Part shown: positions 18,900 to 32,099 of the stretch, in pieces | Numbering within the stretch: position 1 is the first letter of the stretch | Layout: every line of letters begins with the position of its first letter | Assembly: GCA_033026295.1 (NCBI GenBank) | Contig: CM065174.1 | Coordinates: forward strand, 24,913,498-24,977,497 | From: Channa striata | Taxonomy: Eukaryota; Chordata; Actinopteri; Anabantiformes; Channidae | Length of the DNA: 64,000 bases | Reading direction: 5' to 3' | Made by a program: the position numbers and the translations under genes | Notes under the pieces: generated by a model | The model's input: only the letters and a program-made list of their open reading frames with translations | What the model was told of the DNA's origin: nothing | Databases searched by the model: none

Positions 18900-20110
18900 A
18901 GTAAATGCATGTAAATCAAGCATCCTTTTATGCTCGCAATCGCCTTTTCTCAGCGAGAAATGCTGTTTTGAAGCAAAGCTTGTATTGAACAATTTCTGCA
19001 CCAAACTCAAATAAAACTGTCTGCCTTCTTATTTAACCTAAATCCAATCAGCAGAACATAAAAACAAGCTTGTGGCATGTTTCTTTAAAAGACAGTAAAT
19101 GCATGTAATGCAAGCATCCTTTTATGCTCGTTATCGCCTTTTCTCAGCGAGAAAATGCTGTTTTGAAGCCAAGCTTGTATTGAACAATTTCTGCACCAAA
19201 CTCAAATAAAACTGTGTCTGCCTTCTTATTTAGCCTAAATCCAGTCAGCATAATATAAAAACAAGCTTGTGGGATGTTTCCTTAAAAGACAGTAAATGCA
19301 TGTAATTCAAGCATCCTTTTATGCTCGTTATTACCTTTTCTCAGCGAGAAAATGCTGTTTTCAAGCCAAGCTTGTATTGAACAATTTCTGCACCAAAGTC
19401 AAATAAAACTGTGTTTGCCTTCTTATTTAGCCTAAATCCAGTCAGCAGAACATAAAAACAAGCTTGTGGCATGTTTCCTTAAAAGACAGTAAATGCATGT
19501 AATTCAAGTATCCTTTTATGCTCGTTATTGCCTTTTCTCAGCGAGAAAATGCTGTTTTGAAGCCAAGCTTGTATTGAACAATTTCTGCACCAAACTCAAA
19601 TAAAACTGTGTCTGCCTTCTTATTTAGCCTAAATCCACTCAGGAGAGACTGAAAATAAGCTTGTGGGATGTTTCCTTAAAATACAGTAAATGCATGTAAA
19701 TCAAGCATCCTTTTATGCTCGCAATCGCCTTTTCTCAGCGAGAAATGCTGTTTTGAAGCAAAGCTTGTATTGAACAATTTCTGCACCAAACTCAAATAAA
19801 ACTGTCTGCCTTCTTATTTAACCTAAATCCAATCAGCAGAACATAAAAACAAGCTTGTGGCATGTTTCTTTAAAAGACAGTAAATGCATGTAATGCAAGC
19901 ATCCTTTTATGCTCGTTATCGACTTTTCTCAGCGAGAAAATGCTGTTTTGAAGCCAAGCTTGTATTGAACAATTTCTGCACCAAACTCAAATAAAACTGT
20001 GTCTGCCTTCTTATTTAGCCTAAATCCAGTCAGCATAATATAAAAACAAGCTTGTGGGATGTTTCCTTAAAAGACAGTAAATGCATGTAATTCAAGCATC
20101 CTTTTATGCT
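18900..20110 (+). repeat. Four-monomer duplication (785-bp shift)
   Basis: The private deletion 'aaactgtctgcc' (normally 'aaactgtgtctgcc') occurs at 19016 and 19801. Flanking markers follow the same shift: 'gtaaatcaagc' before it, 'aacctaaatccaatcagcag' after it, and 'gtcagcataatataaaa' at ~19246 and ~20031. This indicates local duplication of four monomers. Confidence 0.8.
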
Positions 20111-23100
20111 CGTTATTGCCTTTTCTCAGCGAGAAAATGCTGTTTTCAAGCCAAGCTTGTAGTGAACAATTTCTGCACCAAACTCAAATAAAACTGTGTC
20201 TGCCTTCTTATTTAGCCTAAATCCACTCAGGAGAGACTGAAAATAAGCTTGTGGGATGTTTCCTTAAAAGACAGTAAATGCATGTAATTCAAGCATCCTT
20301 TTATGCTCGCAATCGCCTTTTCTCAGCGAGAAATGCTGTTTTGAAGCAAAGCTTGTATTGAACAATTTCTGCACCAAACTCAAATAAAACTGTGTCTGCC
20401 TTCTTATTTAGCCTAAATCCACTCAGGAGAGACTGAAAATAAGCTTGTGGGATGTTTCATTAAAAGACAGTAAATGCATGTAATTCAAGCATCCTTTTAT
20501 GCTCGCAGTCGCCTTTTCTCAGCGAGAAATGCTGTTTTGAAGCAAAGCTTGTATTGAACAATTTCTGCACCAAACTCAAATAAAACTGTGTCTGCCTTCT
20601 TATTTAGCGTAAATCCACTCAGGAGAGACTGAAAATAAGCTTGTGGGATGTTTCCCTAAAAGACAGTAAATGCATGTAATTCAAGCATCATTTTATGCTC
20701 GTTATTGCCTTTTCTCAGCGAGAAAATGCTGTTTTGAAGCCAAGCTTGTATTGACAATTTCTGCACCAAAGTCAAATAAAACTGTGTTTGCCTTCTTATT
20801 TAGCCTAAATCCAGTCAGCAGAACATAAAAACAAGCTTGTGGCATGTTTCCTTAAAAGACAGTAAATGCATGTAATTCAATCATCCTTTATGCTCGCAAT
20901 CGCCTTTTCTCAGCGAGAAAATGCTGTTTTGAAGCCAAGCTTGTATTGAACAATTTCTGCACCAAACTCAAATAAAACCGTGTCTGCCTTCTTATTTAGC
21001 GTAAATCCACTCAGGAGAGACTGAAAATAAGCTTGTGGGATGTTTCCTTAAAAGACAGTAAATGCATGTAATTCAAGCATCCTTTTATGCTCGCAATCGC
21101 CTTTTCACAGCGAGAAAATGCTGTTTTGAAGCAAAGCTTGTATTGAACAATTTCTGCACCAAAATCAAATAAAACTGTGTCTGCCTTCTTATTTAGCCTA
21201 AATCCAGTCAGCAGAACATAAAAACAAGCTTGTGGGATGTTTCATTAAAAGACAGTAAATGCATGTAATTCAAGCATCCTTTTATGCTCGCAATCGCCTT
21301 TTCTCAGCGAGAAAATGCTGTTTTGAAGCCAAGCTTGTATTGAACAATTTCTGCACCAAAGTCAAATAAAATTGTGTTTGCCTTCTTATTTAGCCTAAAT
21401 CCAGTCAGCAGAACATAAAAACAAGCTTGTGGGATGTTTCATTAAAAGACAGTAAATGCATGTAATTCAAGCATCCTTTTATGCTCGCAATCGCCTTTTC
21501 TCAGCGAGAAATGCTGTTTTGAAGCCAATCTTGTATTGAACAATTTCTGCACCAAACTCAAATAAAACTGTGTCTGCCTTCTTATTTAGCCTAAATCCAG
21601 TCAGCAGAATATAAAAACAAGCTTGTGGGATGTTTCCTTAAAAGACAGTAAATGCATGTAATTCAAGCATCCTTTTATGCTCGCAATCGCCTTTTCTCAG
21701 CGAGAAAATGCTGTTTTGAATCAAGCTTGTATTGAACAATTTCTGCACCAAAGTCAAATAAAACTGTGTTTGCCTTCTTATTTAGCCTAAATCCAGTCAG
21801 CAGAACATAAAAACAAGCTTGTGGGATGTTTCATTAAAAGACAGTAAATGCATGTAAATCAAGCATCCTTTTATGCTCGCAATCGCCTTTTCTCAGCGAG
21901 AAATGCTGTTTTGAAGCAAAGCTTGTATTGAACAATTTCTGCCCCAAACTCAAATAAAACAGTGTCTGCCTTCTTATTTAGCCTAAATCCACTCAGGAGA
22001 GACTGAAAATAAGCTTGTGGGATGTTTCATTAAAAGACAGTAAATGCATGTAAATCAAGCATCCTTTTATGCTCGCAATCGCCTTTTCTCAGCGCGAAAA
22101 TGCTGTTTTGAAGCCAATCTTGTATTGAACAATTTCTGCACCAAACTCAAATAAAACTGTGTCTGCCTTCTTATTTAGCCTAAATCCACTCAGGAGAGAC
22201 TGAAAATAAGCTTGTGGGATGTTTCCTTAAAAGACAGTAAATGCATGTAATTCAAGCATCCTTTTATGCTCGCAATCGCCTTTTTTCAGCGAGAAAATGC
22301 TGTTTTGAAGCCAAGCTTGTATTGAACAATTTCTGCACCAAACTCAAATAAAACTGTGTTTGCCTTCTTATTTAGCCTAAATCCAGTCAGCAGAACATAA
22401 AAACAAGCTTGTGGGATGTTTCATTAAAAGACAGTAAATGCATGTAATTCAAGCATCCTTTTATGCTCGCAATCGCCTTTTCTCAGCGAGAAATGCTGTT
22501 TTAAAGCAAAGCTTGTATTGAACAATTTCTGCACCAAACTCAAATAAAACTGTGTCTGCCTTCTTATTTAACCTAAATCCAATCAGCAGAACATAAAAAC
22601 AACCTTGTTGCATGTTTCCTTAAAAGACAGTAAATGCATGTAATTCAAGCATCCTTTTATGCTCGTTATCGGCTTTTCTCAGCGAGAAAATGCTGTTTTG
22701 AAGCCAAGCTTGTATTGAACAATTTCTGCACCAAACTCAAATAAAACTGTGTCTGCCTTCTTATTTAGCCTAAATCCACTCAGGAGAGACTGAAAATAAG
22801 CTTGTGGGATGTTTCCTTAAAAGACAGTAAATGCATGTAATTCAAGCATCCTTTTATGCTCGCAATCGCTTTTTCTCAGCGAGAAAATGCAGTTTTGAAG
22901 CAAAGCTTGTATTGAACAATTTCTGCACCAAACTCAAATAAAACTGTGTCTGCCTTCTTATTTAGCTTAAATCCAGTCAGCAGAATATAAAAACAAGCTT
23001 GTGGGATGTTTCCTTAAAAGACAGTAAATGCATGTAATTCAAGCATCCTTTTATGCTCGCAATCGCCTTTTCTCAGCGCGAAAATGCTGTTTTGAAGCCA

Positions 23101-23504
23101 ATCTTGTATTGAACAATTTCTGCACCAAACTCAAATAAAACTGTGTCTTCCTTCTTATTTAACCTAAATCCAATCAGCAGAACATAAAAACAAGCTTGTG
23201 GCATGTTTCCTTAAAAGACAGTAAATGCATGTAATTCAAGCATCCTTTTATGCTCGCAATCGCCTTTTCTCAGCGAGAAAATGCTGTTTTGAAGCCAATC
23301 TTGTATTGAACAATTTCTGCACCAAACTCAAATAAAACTGTGTCTGCCTTCTTATTTAGCCTAAATCCACTCAGGAGAGACTGAAAATAAGCTTGTGGGA
23401 TGTTTCCTTAAAAGACAGTAAATGCATGTAATTCAAGCATCCTTTTATGCTTTCAAATCGCCTTTTCTCAGCGAGAAAATGCTGTTTTGAAGTCAAGGTT
23501 TGAT

Positions 23505-23726
23505 TTAACAATTTCTGCACCAAAGTAAAAAAAAAACTGTTTGTGCCTTCTTATTTAGCCTTAATCCACTCAGGAGAGACTTAAAATAAGCTTGTGGGAC
23601 TTTTCTTTCACAGACAGTAAATGCATGTAATTCAAGCATCCTTTTATGCTCGCAATCGCCTTTTCTCAGCAAGAAATGCTGTTTTGAAGCCAAGCTTGTA
23701 TTGAACAATTTCTGCACCAAACTCAA
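23505..23726 (+). repeat. Rare A-tract monomer variant, copy 4
   Basis: The same variant, with an A run of 10 (23527-23536). It is 5,110 bp (26 monomers) from copy 3. The monomer before it has the private change 'tgctttcaaatcgcc'. Confidence 0.85.
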
Positions 23727-26700
23727 ATAAAACTGTGTCTGCCTTCTTATTTAGCCTAAATCCAGTCAGCATAATATAAAAACAAGCTTGTGGATGTTTC
23801 CTTAAAAGACAGTAAATGCATGTAATTCAAGCATCCTTTTATGCTCGTCGCCTTTTCTCAGCGAAAATGCTGTTTTGAAGCAAAGCTTGTATTGAACAAT
23901 TTCTGCACCAAACTCAAATAAAACTGTGTCTGCCTTCTTATTTAGCCTAAATCCACTCAGGAGAGACTGAAAATAAGCTTGTGGGATGTTTCATTAAAAG
24001 ACAGTAAATGCATGTAATTCAAGCATCCTTTTATGCTCGCAGTCGCCTTTTCTCAGCGAGAAATGCTGTTTTGAAGCAAAGCTTGTATTGAACAATTTCT
24101 GCACCAAACTCAAATAAAACTGTGTCTGCCTTCTTATTTAGCCTAAATCCAGTCAGCAGAATATAAAAACAAGCTTGTGGGATGTTTCCTTAAAAGACAG
24201 TAAATGCATGTAATTCAAGCATCCTTTTATGATCGCAATCGCCTTTTCTCAGCGAGAAAATGCTGTTTTGAAGCCAATCTTGTATTGAACAATTTCTGCA
24301 CCAAACTCAAATAAAACTGTGTCTGCCTTCTTATTTAGCCTAAATCCAGTCAGCAGAATATAAAAACAAGCTTGTGGGATGTTTCCTTAAAAGACAGTAA
24401 ATGCATGTAATTCAAGCATCCTTTTATGATCGCAATCGCCTTTTCTCAGCGAGAAAATGCTGTTTTGAAGCCAAGCTTGTATTGAACAATTTCTGCACCA
24501 AAGTCAAATAAAACTGTGTCTGCCTTCTTATTTAGCCTAAATCCAGTCAGCAGAACATAAAAACAAGCTTGTGGGATGTTTCATTAAAAGACAGTAAATG
24601 CATGTAATTCAAGCATCCTTTTATGCTCGCAATCGCCTTTTCTCAGCGAGAAAATGCTGTTTTGAAGCCAATCTTGTATTGAACAATTTCTGCACCAAAC
24701 TCAAATAAAACTGTGTCTGCCTTCTTATTTAGCGTAAATCCACTCAGGAGAGACTGAAAATAAGCTTGTGGGATGTTTCCCTAAAAGACAGTAAATGCAT
24801 GTAATTCAAGCATCCTTTTATGCTCGTTATTGCCTTTTCTCAGCGAGAAAATGCTGTTTTGAAGCCAAGCTTGTATTGAACAATTTCTGCACCAAAGTCA
24901 AATAAAATTGTGTTTGCCTTCTTATTTAGCCTAAATCCAGTCAGCAGAACATAAAAACAAGCTTGTGGGATGTTTCATTAAAAGACAGTAAATGCATGTA
25001 ATTCAAGCATCCTTTTATGCTCGCAATCGCCTTTTCTCAGCAAGAAATGCTGTTTTGAAGCCAATCTTGTATTGAACAATTTCTGCACCAAACTCAAATA
25101 AAACTGTGTCTGCCTTCTTATTTAGCCTAAATCCAGTCAGCAGAATATAAAAACAAGCTTGTGGGATGTTTCCTTAAAAGACAGTAAATGCATGTAATTC
25201 AAGCATCCTTTTATGCTCGCAATCGCCTTTTCTCAGCGAGAAAATGCTGTTTTGAATCAAGCTTGTATTGAACAATTTCTGCACCAAACTCAAATAAAAC
25301 TGTGTCTGCCTTCTTATTTAGCCTAAATCCAGTCAGCAGAACATAAAAACAAGCTTGTGGGATGTTTCCTTAAAAGACAGTAAATGCATGTAATTCAAGC
25401 ATCCTTTTATGCTCGTTATTGCCTTTTCTAAGCGAGAAAATGCTGTTTTGAAGCCAAGCTTGTATTGAACAATTTCTGCACCAAAGTCAAATAAAACTGT
25501 GTTTGCCTTCTTATTTAGCCTAAATCCAGTCAGCAGAACATAAAAACAAGCTTGTGGGATGTTTCATTAAAAGACAGTAAATGCATGTAAATCAAGCATC
25601 CTTTTATGCTCGCAAATCGCCTTTTCAGCGAGAAATGCTGTTTTGAAGCCAAGCTTGTATTGAACAATTTCTGCCCCAAACTCAAATAAAACAGTGTCTG
25701 CCTTCTTATTTAGCCTAAATCCACTCAGGAGAGACTGAAAATAAGCTTGTGGGATGTTTCCTTAAAAGACAGTAAATGCATGTAATTCAAGCATCCTTTT
25801 ATGCTCGTTATCGCCTTTTCTCAGCGAGAAATGCTGTTTTGAAGCAAAGCTTGTAGTGAACAATTTCTGCACCAAACTCAAATAAAACTGTGTCTGCCTT
25901 CTTATTTAGCCTAAATCCACTCAGGAGAGACTGAAAATAAGCTTGTGGGATGTTTCCTTAAAAGACAGTAAATGCATGTAATTCAAGCATCCTTTTATGC
26001 TCGCAATCGCCTTTTCTCAGCGAGAAATGCTGATTTGAAGCAAAGCTTGTATTGAACAATTTCTGCACCAAACTCAAATAAAACTGTGTCTGCCTTCTTA
26101 TTTAGCCTAAATCTAGTCAGCAGAATATAAAAACAAGCTTGTGGGATGTTTCCTTAAAAGACAGTAAATGCATGTAATTCAAGCATCCTTTTATGCTCGC
26201 AATCGCCTTTTCTCAGCGCGAAAATGCTGTTTTGAAGCCAATCTTGTATTGAACAATTTCTGCACCAAACTCAAATAAAACTGTGTCTGCCTTCTTATTT
26301 AGCCTAAATCCACTCAGGAGAGACTGAAAATAAGCTTGTGGGATGTTTCCTTAAAAGACAGTAAATGCATGTAATTCAAGCATCCTTTTATGCTCGCAAT
26401 CGCTTTTTCTCAGCGAGAAATGCTGTTTTGAAGCCAAGCTTGTATTGAACAATTTCTGCACCAAACTCAAATAAAACTGTGTTTGCCTTCTTATTTAGCC
26501 TAAATCCAGTCAGCAGAACATAAAAACAAGCTTGTGGGATGTTTCATTAAAAGACAGTAAATGCATGTAATTCAAGCATCCTTTTATGCTCGCAATCGCC
26601 TTTTCTCAGCAAGAAATGCTGTTTTGAAGCAAAGCTTGTATTGAACAATTTCTGCACCAAACTCAAATAAAACTGTGTCTGCCTTCTTATTTAACCTAAA

Positions 26701-27373
26701 TCCAATCAGCAGAACATAAAAACAAGCTTGTGGCATGTTTCCTTAAAAGACAGTAAATGCATGTAATTCAAGCATCCTTTTATGCTCGCAATCGCCTTTT
26801 CTCAGCAAGAAATGCGGTTTTGAAGCAAAGCTTGTATTGAACAATTTCTGCACCAAACTCAAATAAAACTGTGTCTGCCTTCTTATTTAGCCTAAATCCA
26901 CTCAGGAGAGACTGAATATAAGCTTGTGGGATGTTTCCTTAAAAGACAGTAAATGCATGTAATTCAAGCATCCTTTTATGCTCGCAATCGCCTTTTCTCA
27001 GCGAGAAATGCTGTTTTGAAGCAAAGCTTGTATTGAACAATTTCTGCACCAAACTCAAATAAAACTGTGTCTGCCTTCTTATTTAGCCTAAATACAGTCA
27101 GCAGAACATAAAAACAAGCTTGTGGCATGTTTCCTTAAAAGACAGTAAATGCATGTAATTCAAGCATCCTTTTATGCTCAGAATCGCCTTTTCTCAGCGA
27201 GAAAATGCTGTTTTGAAGCCAAGCTTGTATTGAACAATTTCTGCACCAAACTCAAATAAAACCGTGTCTGCCTTCTTATTTAGCGTAAATCCACTCAGGA
27301 GAGACTGAAAATAAGCTTGTGGGATGTTTCCTTAAAAGACAGTAAATGCATGTAATTCAAGCATCCTTTTATG

Positions 27374-28553
27374 CTCGCAATCGCCTTTTCACAGCGAGAA
27401 AATGCTGTTTTGAAGCCAAGCTTGTATTGAACAATTTCTGCACCAAAGTCAAATAAAACTGTGTCTGCCTTCTTATTTAGCCTAAATCCACTCAGGAGAG
27501 ACTGAAAATAAGCTTGTGGGATGTTTCCTTAAAAGACAGTATATGCATGTAAATCAAGCATCCTTTTATGCTCGCAATCGCCTTTTCTCAGCGAGAAAAT
27601 GCTGTTTTGAAGCCAATCTTGTATTGAACAATTTCTGCAATAAACTCAAATAAAACTGTGTCTGCCTTCTTATTTAGCCTAAATCCACTCAGGAGAGACT
27701 GAAAATAAGCTTGTGGGATGTTTCCTTAAAAGACAGTAAATGCATGTAATTCAAGCATCCTTTTATGCTCGTAATCGCCTTTTCTCAGCGAGAAATGCTG
27801 TTTTGAAGCAAAGCTTGTATTGAACAATTTCTGCACCAAACTCAAATAAAACTGTGTCTGCCTTCTTATTTAGCCTAAATCCAGTCAGCAGAACATAAAA
27901 ACAAGCTTGTGGCATGTTTCCTTAAAAGACAGTAAATGCATGTAATTCAAGCATCCTTTTATGCTCGCAATCGCCTTTTCACAGCGAGAAAATGCTGTTT
28001 TGAAGCCAAGCTTGTATTGAACAATTTCTGCACCAAAGTCAAATAAAACTGTGTCTGCCTTCTTATTTAGCCTAAATCCACTCAGGAGAGACTGAAAATA
28101 AGCTTGTGGGATGTTTCCTTAAAAGACAGTATATGCATGTAAATCAAGCATCCTTTTATGCTCGCAATCGCCTTTTCTCAGCGAGAAAATGCTGTTTTGA
28201 AGCCAATCTTGTATTGAACAATTTCTGCAATAAACTCAAATAAAACTGTGTCTGCCTTCTTATTTAGCCTAAATCCACTCAGGAGAGACTGAAAATAAGC
28301 TTGTGGGATGTTTCCTTAAAAGACAGTAAATGCATGTAATTCAAGCATCCTTTTATGCTCGCAATCGCCTTTTCTCAGCGAGAAATGCTGTTTTGAAGCA
28401 AAGCTTGTATTGAACAATTTCTGCACCAAACTCAAATAAAACTGTGTCTGCCTTCTTATTTAGCCTAAATCCAGTCAGCAGAACATAAAAACAAGCTTGT
28501 GGCATGTTTCCTTAAAAGACAGTAAATGCATGTAATTCAAGCATCCTTTTATG
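27374..28553 (+). repeat. Tandem duplication of a three-monomer block (590 bp)
   Basis: Three private markers repeat with a 590-bp shift: 'cttttcacagcgag' (27375, 27965), 'acagtatatgcatg' (27537, 28127) and 'ctgcaataaactc' (~27642, ~28232). The two copies differ at very few bases, so this is a recent trimer duplication by unequal exchange. Confidence 0.85.
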
Positions 28554-31500
28554 CTCGCAATCGCCTTTTCTCAGCGAGAAAATGCTGTTTTGAAGCAAAG
28601 CTTGTATTGAACAATTTCTGCACCAAACTCAAATAAAACTGTGTCTGCCTTCTTATTTAGCCTAAATCCAGGCAGCAGAACATAAAAACAAGCTTGTGGG
28701 ATGTTTCCTTAAAAGACAGTAAATGCATGTAATTCAAGCATCCTTTTATGCTCGTTATCGCCTTTTCTCAGCGAGAAATGCTGTTTTGAAGCAAAGCTTG
28801 TATTGAACAATTTCTGCACCAAACTCAAATAAAACCGTGTCTGCCTTCTTATTTAGCGTAAATCCACTCAGGAGAGACTGAAAATAAGCTTGTGGGATGT
28901 TTCCTTAAAAGACAGTAAATGCATGTAATTCAAGCATCCTTTTATGCTCGCAATCGCCTTTTCACAGCGAGAAAATGCTGTTTTGAAGCAAAGCTTGTAT
29001 TGAACAATTTCTGCACCAAACTCAAATAAAACCGTGTCTGCCTTCTTATTTAGCGTAAATCCACTCAGGAGAGACTGAAAATAAGCTTGTGGGATGTTTC
29101 CTTAAAAGACAGTAAATGCATGTAATTCAAGCATCCTTTTATGCTCGCAATCGCCTTTTTCTCAGCGAGAAATGCTGTTTTGAAGCAAAGCTTGTATTGA
29201 ACAATTTCTGCACCAAACTCAAATAAAACCGTGTCTGCCTTCTTATTTAGCCTAAATCCACTCAGGAGAGACTGAAAATAAGCTTGTGGGATGTTTCCTT
29301 AAAAGACAGTAAATGCATGTAAATCAAGCATCCTTTTATGCTCGCAATCGTATTTTCTCAGCGAGAAAATGCTGTTTTGAAGCCAAGCTTGTATTGAAAA
29401 ATTTCTGCACCAAAGTCAAATAAAACTGTGTTTGCCTTCTTATTTAGCCTAATCCAGTCAGCAGAACATAAAAACAAGCTTGTGGGATGTTTCCTTAAAA
29501 GACAGTAAATGCATGTAATTCAAGCATCGTTTTATGCTCGCAATCGCCTTTTCTCAGCGAGAAATGCTGTTTTGAAGCAAAGGTTGTATTGAACAATTTC
29601 TGCACCAAAGTCAAATAAAACTGTGTTTGCCTTCTTATTTAGAGTAAATCCACTCAGGACATACTGAAAATAAGCTTGTGGGATGTTTCCTTAAAAGACA
29701 GTAAATGCATGTAATTCAAGCATCCTTTTATGCTCGCAATCGCCTTTTCTCAGCGAGAAAATGCTGTTTTGAAGCCAATCTTGTATTGAACAATTTCTGC
29801 ACCAAACTGAAATAAAACTGTGTCTGCCTTCTTATTTAGCCTAAATCCACTCAGGAGAGACTGAAAATAAGCTTGTGGGATGTTTCCTTAAAAGACAGTA
29901 AATGCATGTAATTCAAGCATCGTTTTATGCTCGCAATCGCCTTTTCTCAGCGAGAAAATGCTGTTTTGAAGCCAAGCTTGTATTGAAAAATTTCTGCACC
30001 AAAGTCAAATAAAACTGTGTTTGCCTTCTTATTTAGCCTAAATCCAGTCAGCAGAACATAAAAACAAGCTTGTGGGATGTTTCCTTAAAAGACAGTAAAT
30101 GCATGTAATTCAAGCATCGTTTTATGCTCGCAATCGCCTTTTCTCAGCGAGAAATGCTGTTTTGAAGCAAAGCTTGTATTGAACAATTTCTGCACCAATC
30201 TCAAATAAAACTGTGTCTGCCTTCTTATTTAGCCTAAATCCACTCAGGAGAGACTGAAAATAAGCTTGTGGGATGTTTCCTTAAAAGACAGTAAATGCAT
30301 GTAATTCAAGCATCCTTTTATGCTCATAATCGCCTTTTCTCAGCGAGAAATGCTGTTTTGAAGCAAAGCTTGTATTGAACAATTTCTGCACCAAACTCAA
30401 ATAAAACTGTGTCTGCCTTCTTATTTAGCCTAAATCCAGTCAGCAGAACATAAAAACAAGCTTGTGGCATGTTTCCTTAAAAGACAGTAAATGCATGTAA
30501 TTCAAGCATCCTTTTATGCTCGCAATCGCCTTTTCTCAGCGAGAAAATGCTGTTTTGAAGCCAAGCTTGTATTGAACAATTTCTGCACCAAAGTCAAATA
30601 AAACTGTGTTTGCCTTCTTATTTAGCCTAAATCCAGTCAGCAGAACATAAAAACAAGCTTGTGGGATGTTTCCTTAAAAGACAGTAAATGCATGTAATTC
30701 AAGCATCCTTTTATGCTCGCAATCGCCTTTTCTCAGCGAGAAAATGCTGTTTTGAAGCCAAGCTTGTATTGAACAATTTCTGCACCAAACTCAAATAAAA
30801 CCGTGTCTGCCTTCATATTTAGCCTAAATCCACTCAGGAGAGACTGAAAATAAGCTTGTGGGATGTTTCCTTAAAAGACAGTAAATGCATGTAATTCAAG
30901 CATCCTTTTATGCTCATAATCGCCTTTTCTCAGCGAGAAAATGCTGTTTTGAATTCAAGCTTGTATTGAACAATTTCTGCACCAAACTCAAATAAAACTG
31001 TGTCTGCCTTCTTATTTAGCCTAAATCCAGTCAGCAGAACATAAAAACAAGCTTGTGGGATGTTTCCTTAAAAGACAGTAAATGCATGTAATTCAAGCAT
31101 CCTTTTATGCTCGCAATCGCCTTTTCTCAGCGAGAAAATGCTGTTTTGAAGCAAAGCTTGTATTGAACAATTTCTGCACCAAACTCAAATAAAACCGTGT
31201 CTGCCTTCTTATTTAGCGTAAATCCAATCAGGAGAGACTGAAAATAAGCTTGTGGGATGTTTCCTTAAAAGACAGTAAATGCATGTAATTCAAGCATCCT
31301 TTCATGCTCGCAATCGCCTTTTCTCAGCGAGAAAATGCTGTTTTGAAGCCAATCTTGTATTGAACAATTTCTGCACCAAACTCAAATAAAACTGTGTCTG
31401 CCTTCTTATTTAGCCTAAATCCAGGCAGCAGAACATAAAAACAAGCTTGTGGGATGTTTCCTTAAAAGACAGTAAATGCATGTAATTCAAGCATCCTTTT

Positions 31501-32099
31501 ATGCTCATTATCGCCTTTTCTCAGCGAGAAAATGCTGTTTTGAAGCCAATCTTGTATTGAACAATTTCTGCACCAAACTCAAATAAAACTGTGTCTGCCT
31601 TCTTATTTAGCCTAAATCCAGTCAGCAGAGACTGAAAATAAGCTTGTGGGATGTTTCCTTAAAAGACAGTAAATGCATGTAATTCAAGCATCCTTTTATG
31701 CTCGCAATCGCCTTTTCTCAGCGAGAAATGCTGTTTTGAAGCAAAGCTTGTATTGAACAATTTCTCCACCAAACTCAAATAAAACTGTGTCTGCCTTCTT
31801 ATTTAGCCTAAATCCAGTCAGCAGAACATAAAAACAAGCTTGTGGCATGTTTCCTTAAAAGACAGTAAATGCATGTAATTCAAGCATCCTTTTATGCTCG
31901 CAATCGCCTTTTCTCAGCGAGAAAATGCTGTTTTGAAGCCAAGCTTGTATTGAACAATTTCTGCACCAAACTCAAATAAAACCGTGTCTGCCTTCATATT
32001 TAGCCTAAATCCACTCAGGAGAGACTGAAAATAAGCTTGTGGGATGTTTCCTTAAAAGACAGTAAATGCATGTAATTCAAGCATCCTTTTATGCTCGCA

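Noticed and set aside
11906..23726. Open frames on the minus strand starting MSLVQKLFNTSLASKQHF, repeated four times with near-identical peptides
   Set aside because: They coincide with the rare A-tract satellite monomer. The A-run length changes the reading frame between copies, and the frames end at monomer stops. They are repeat DNA read by chance, not genes.
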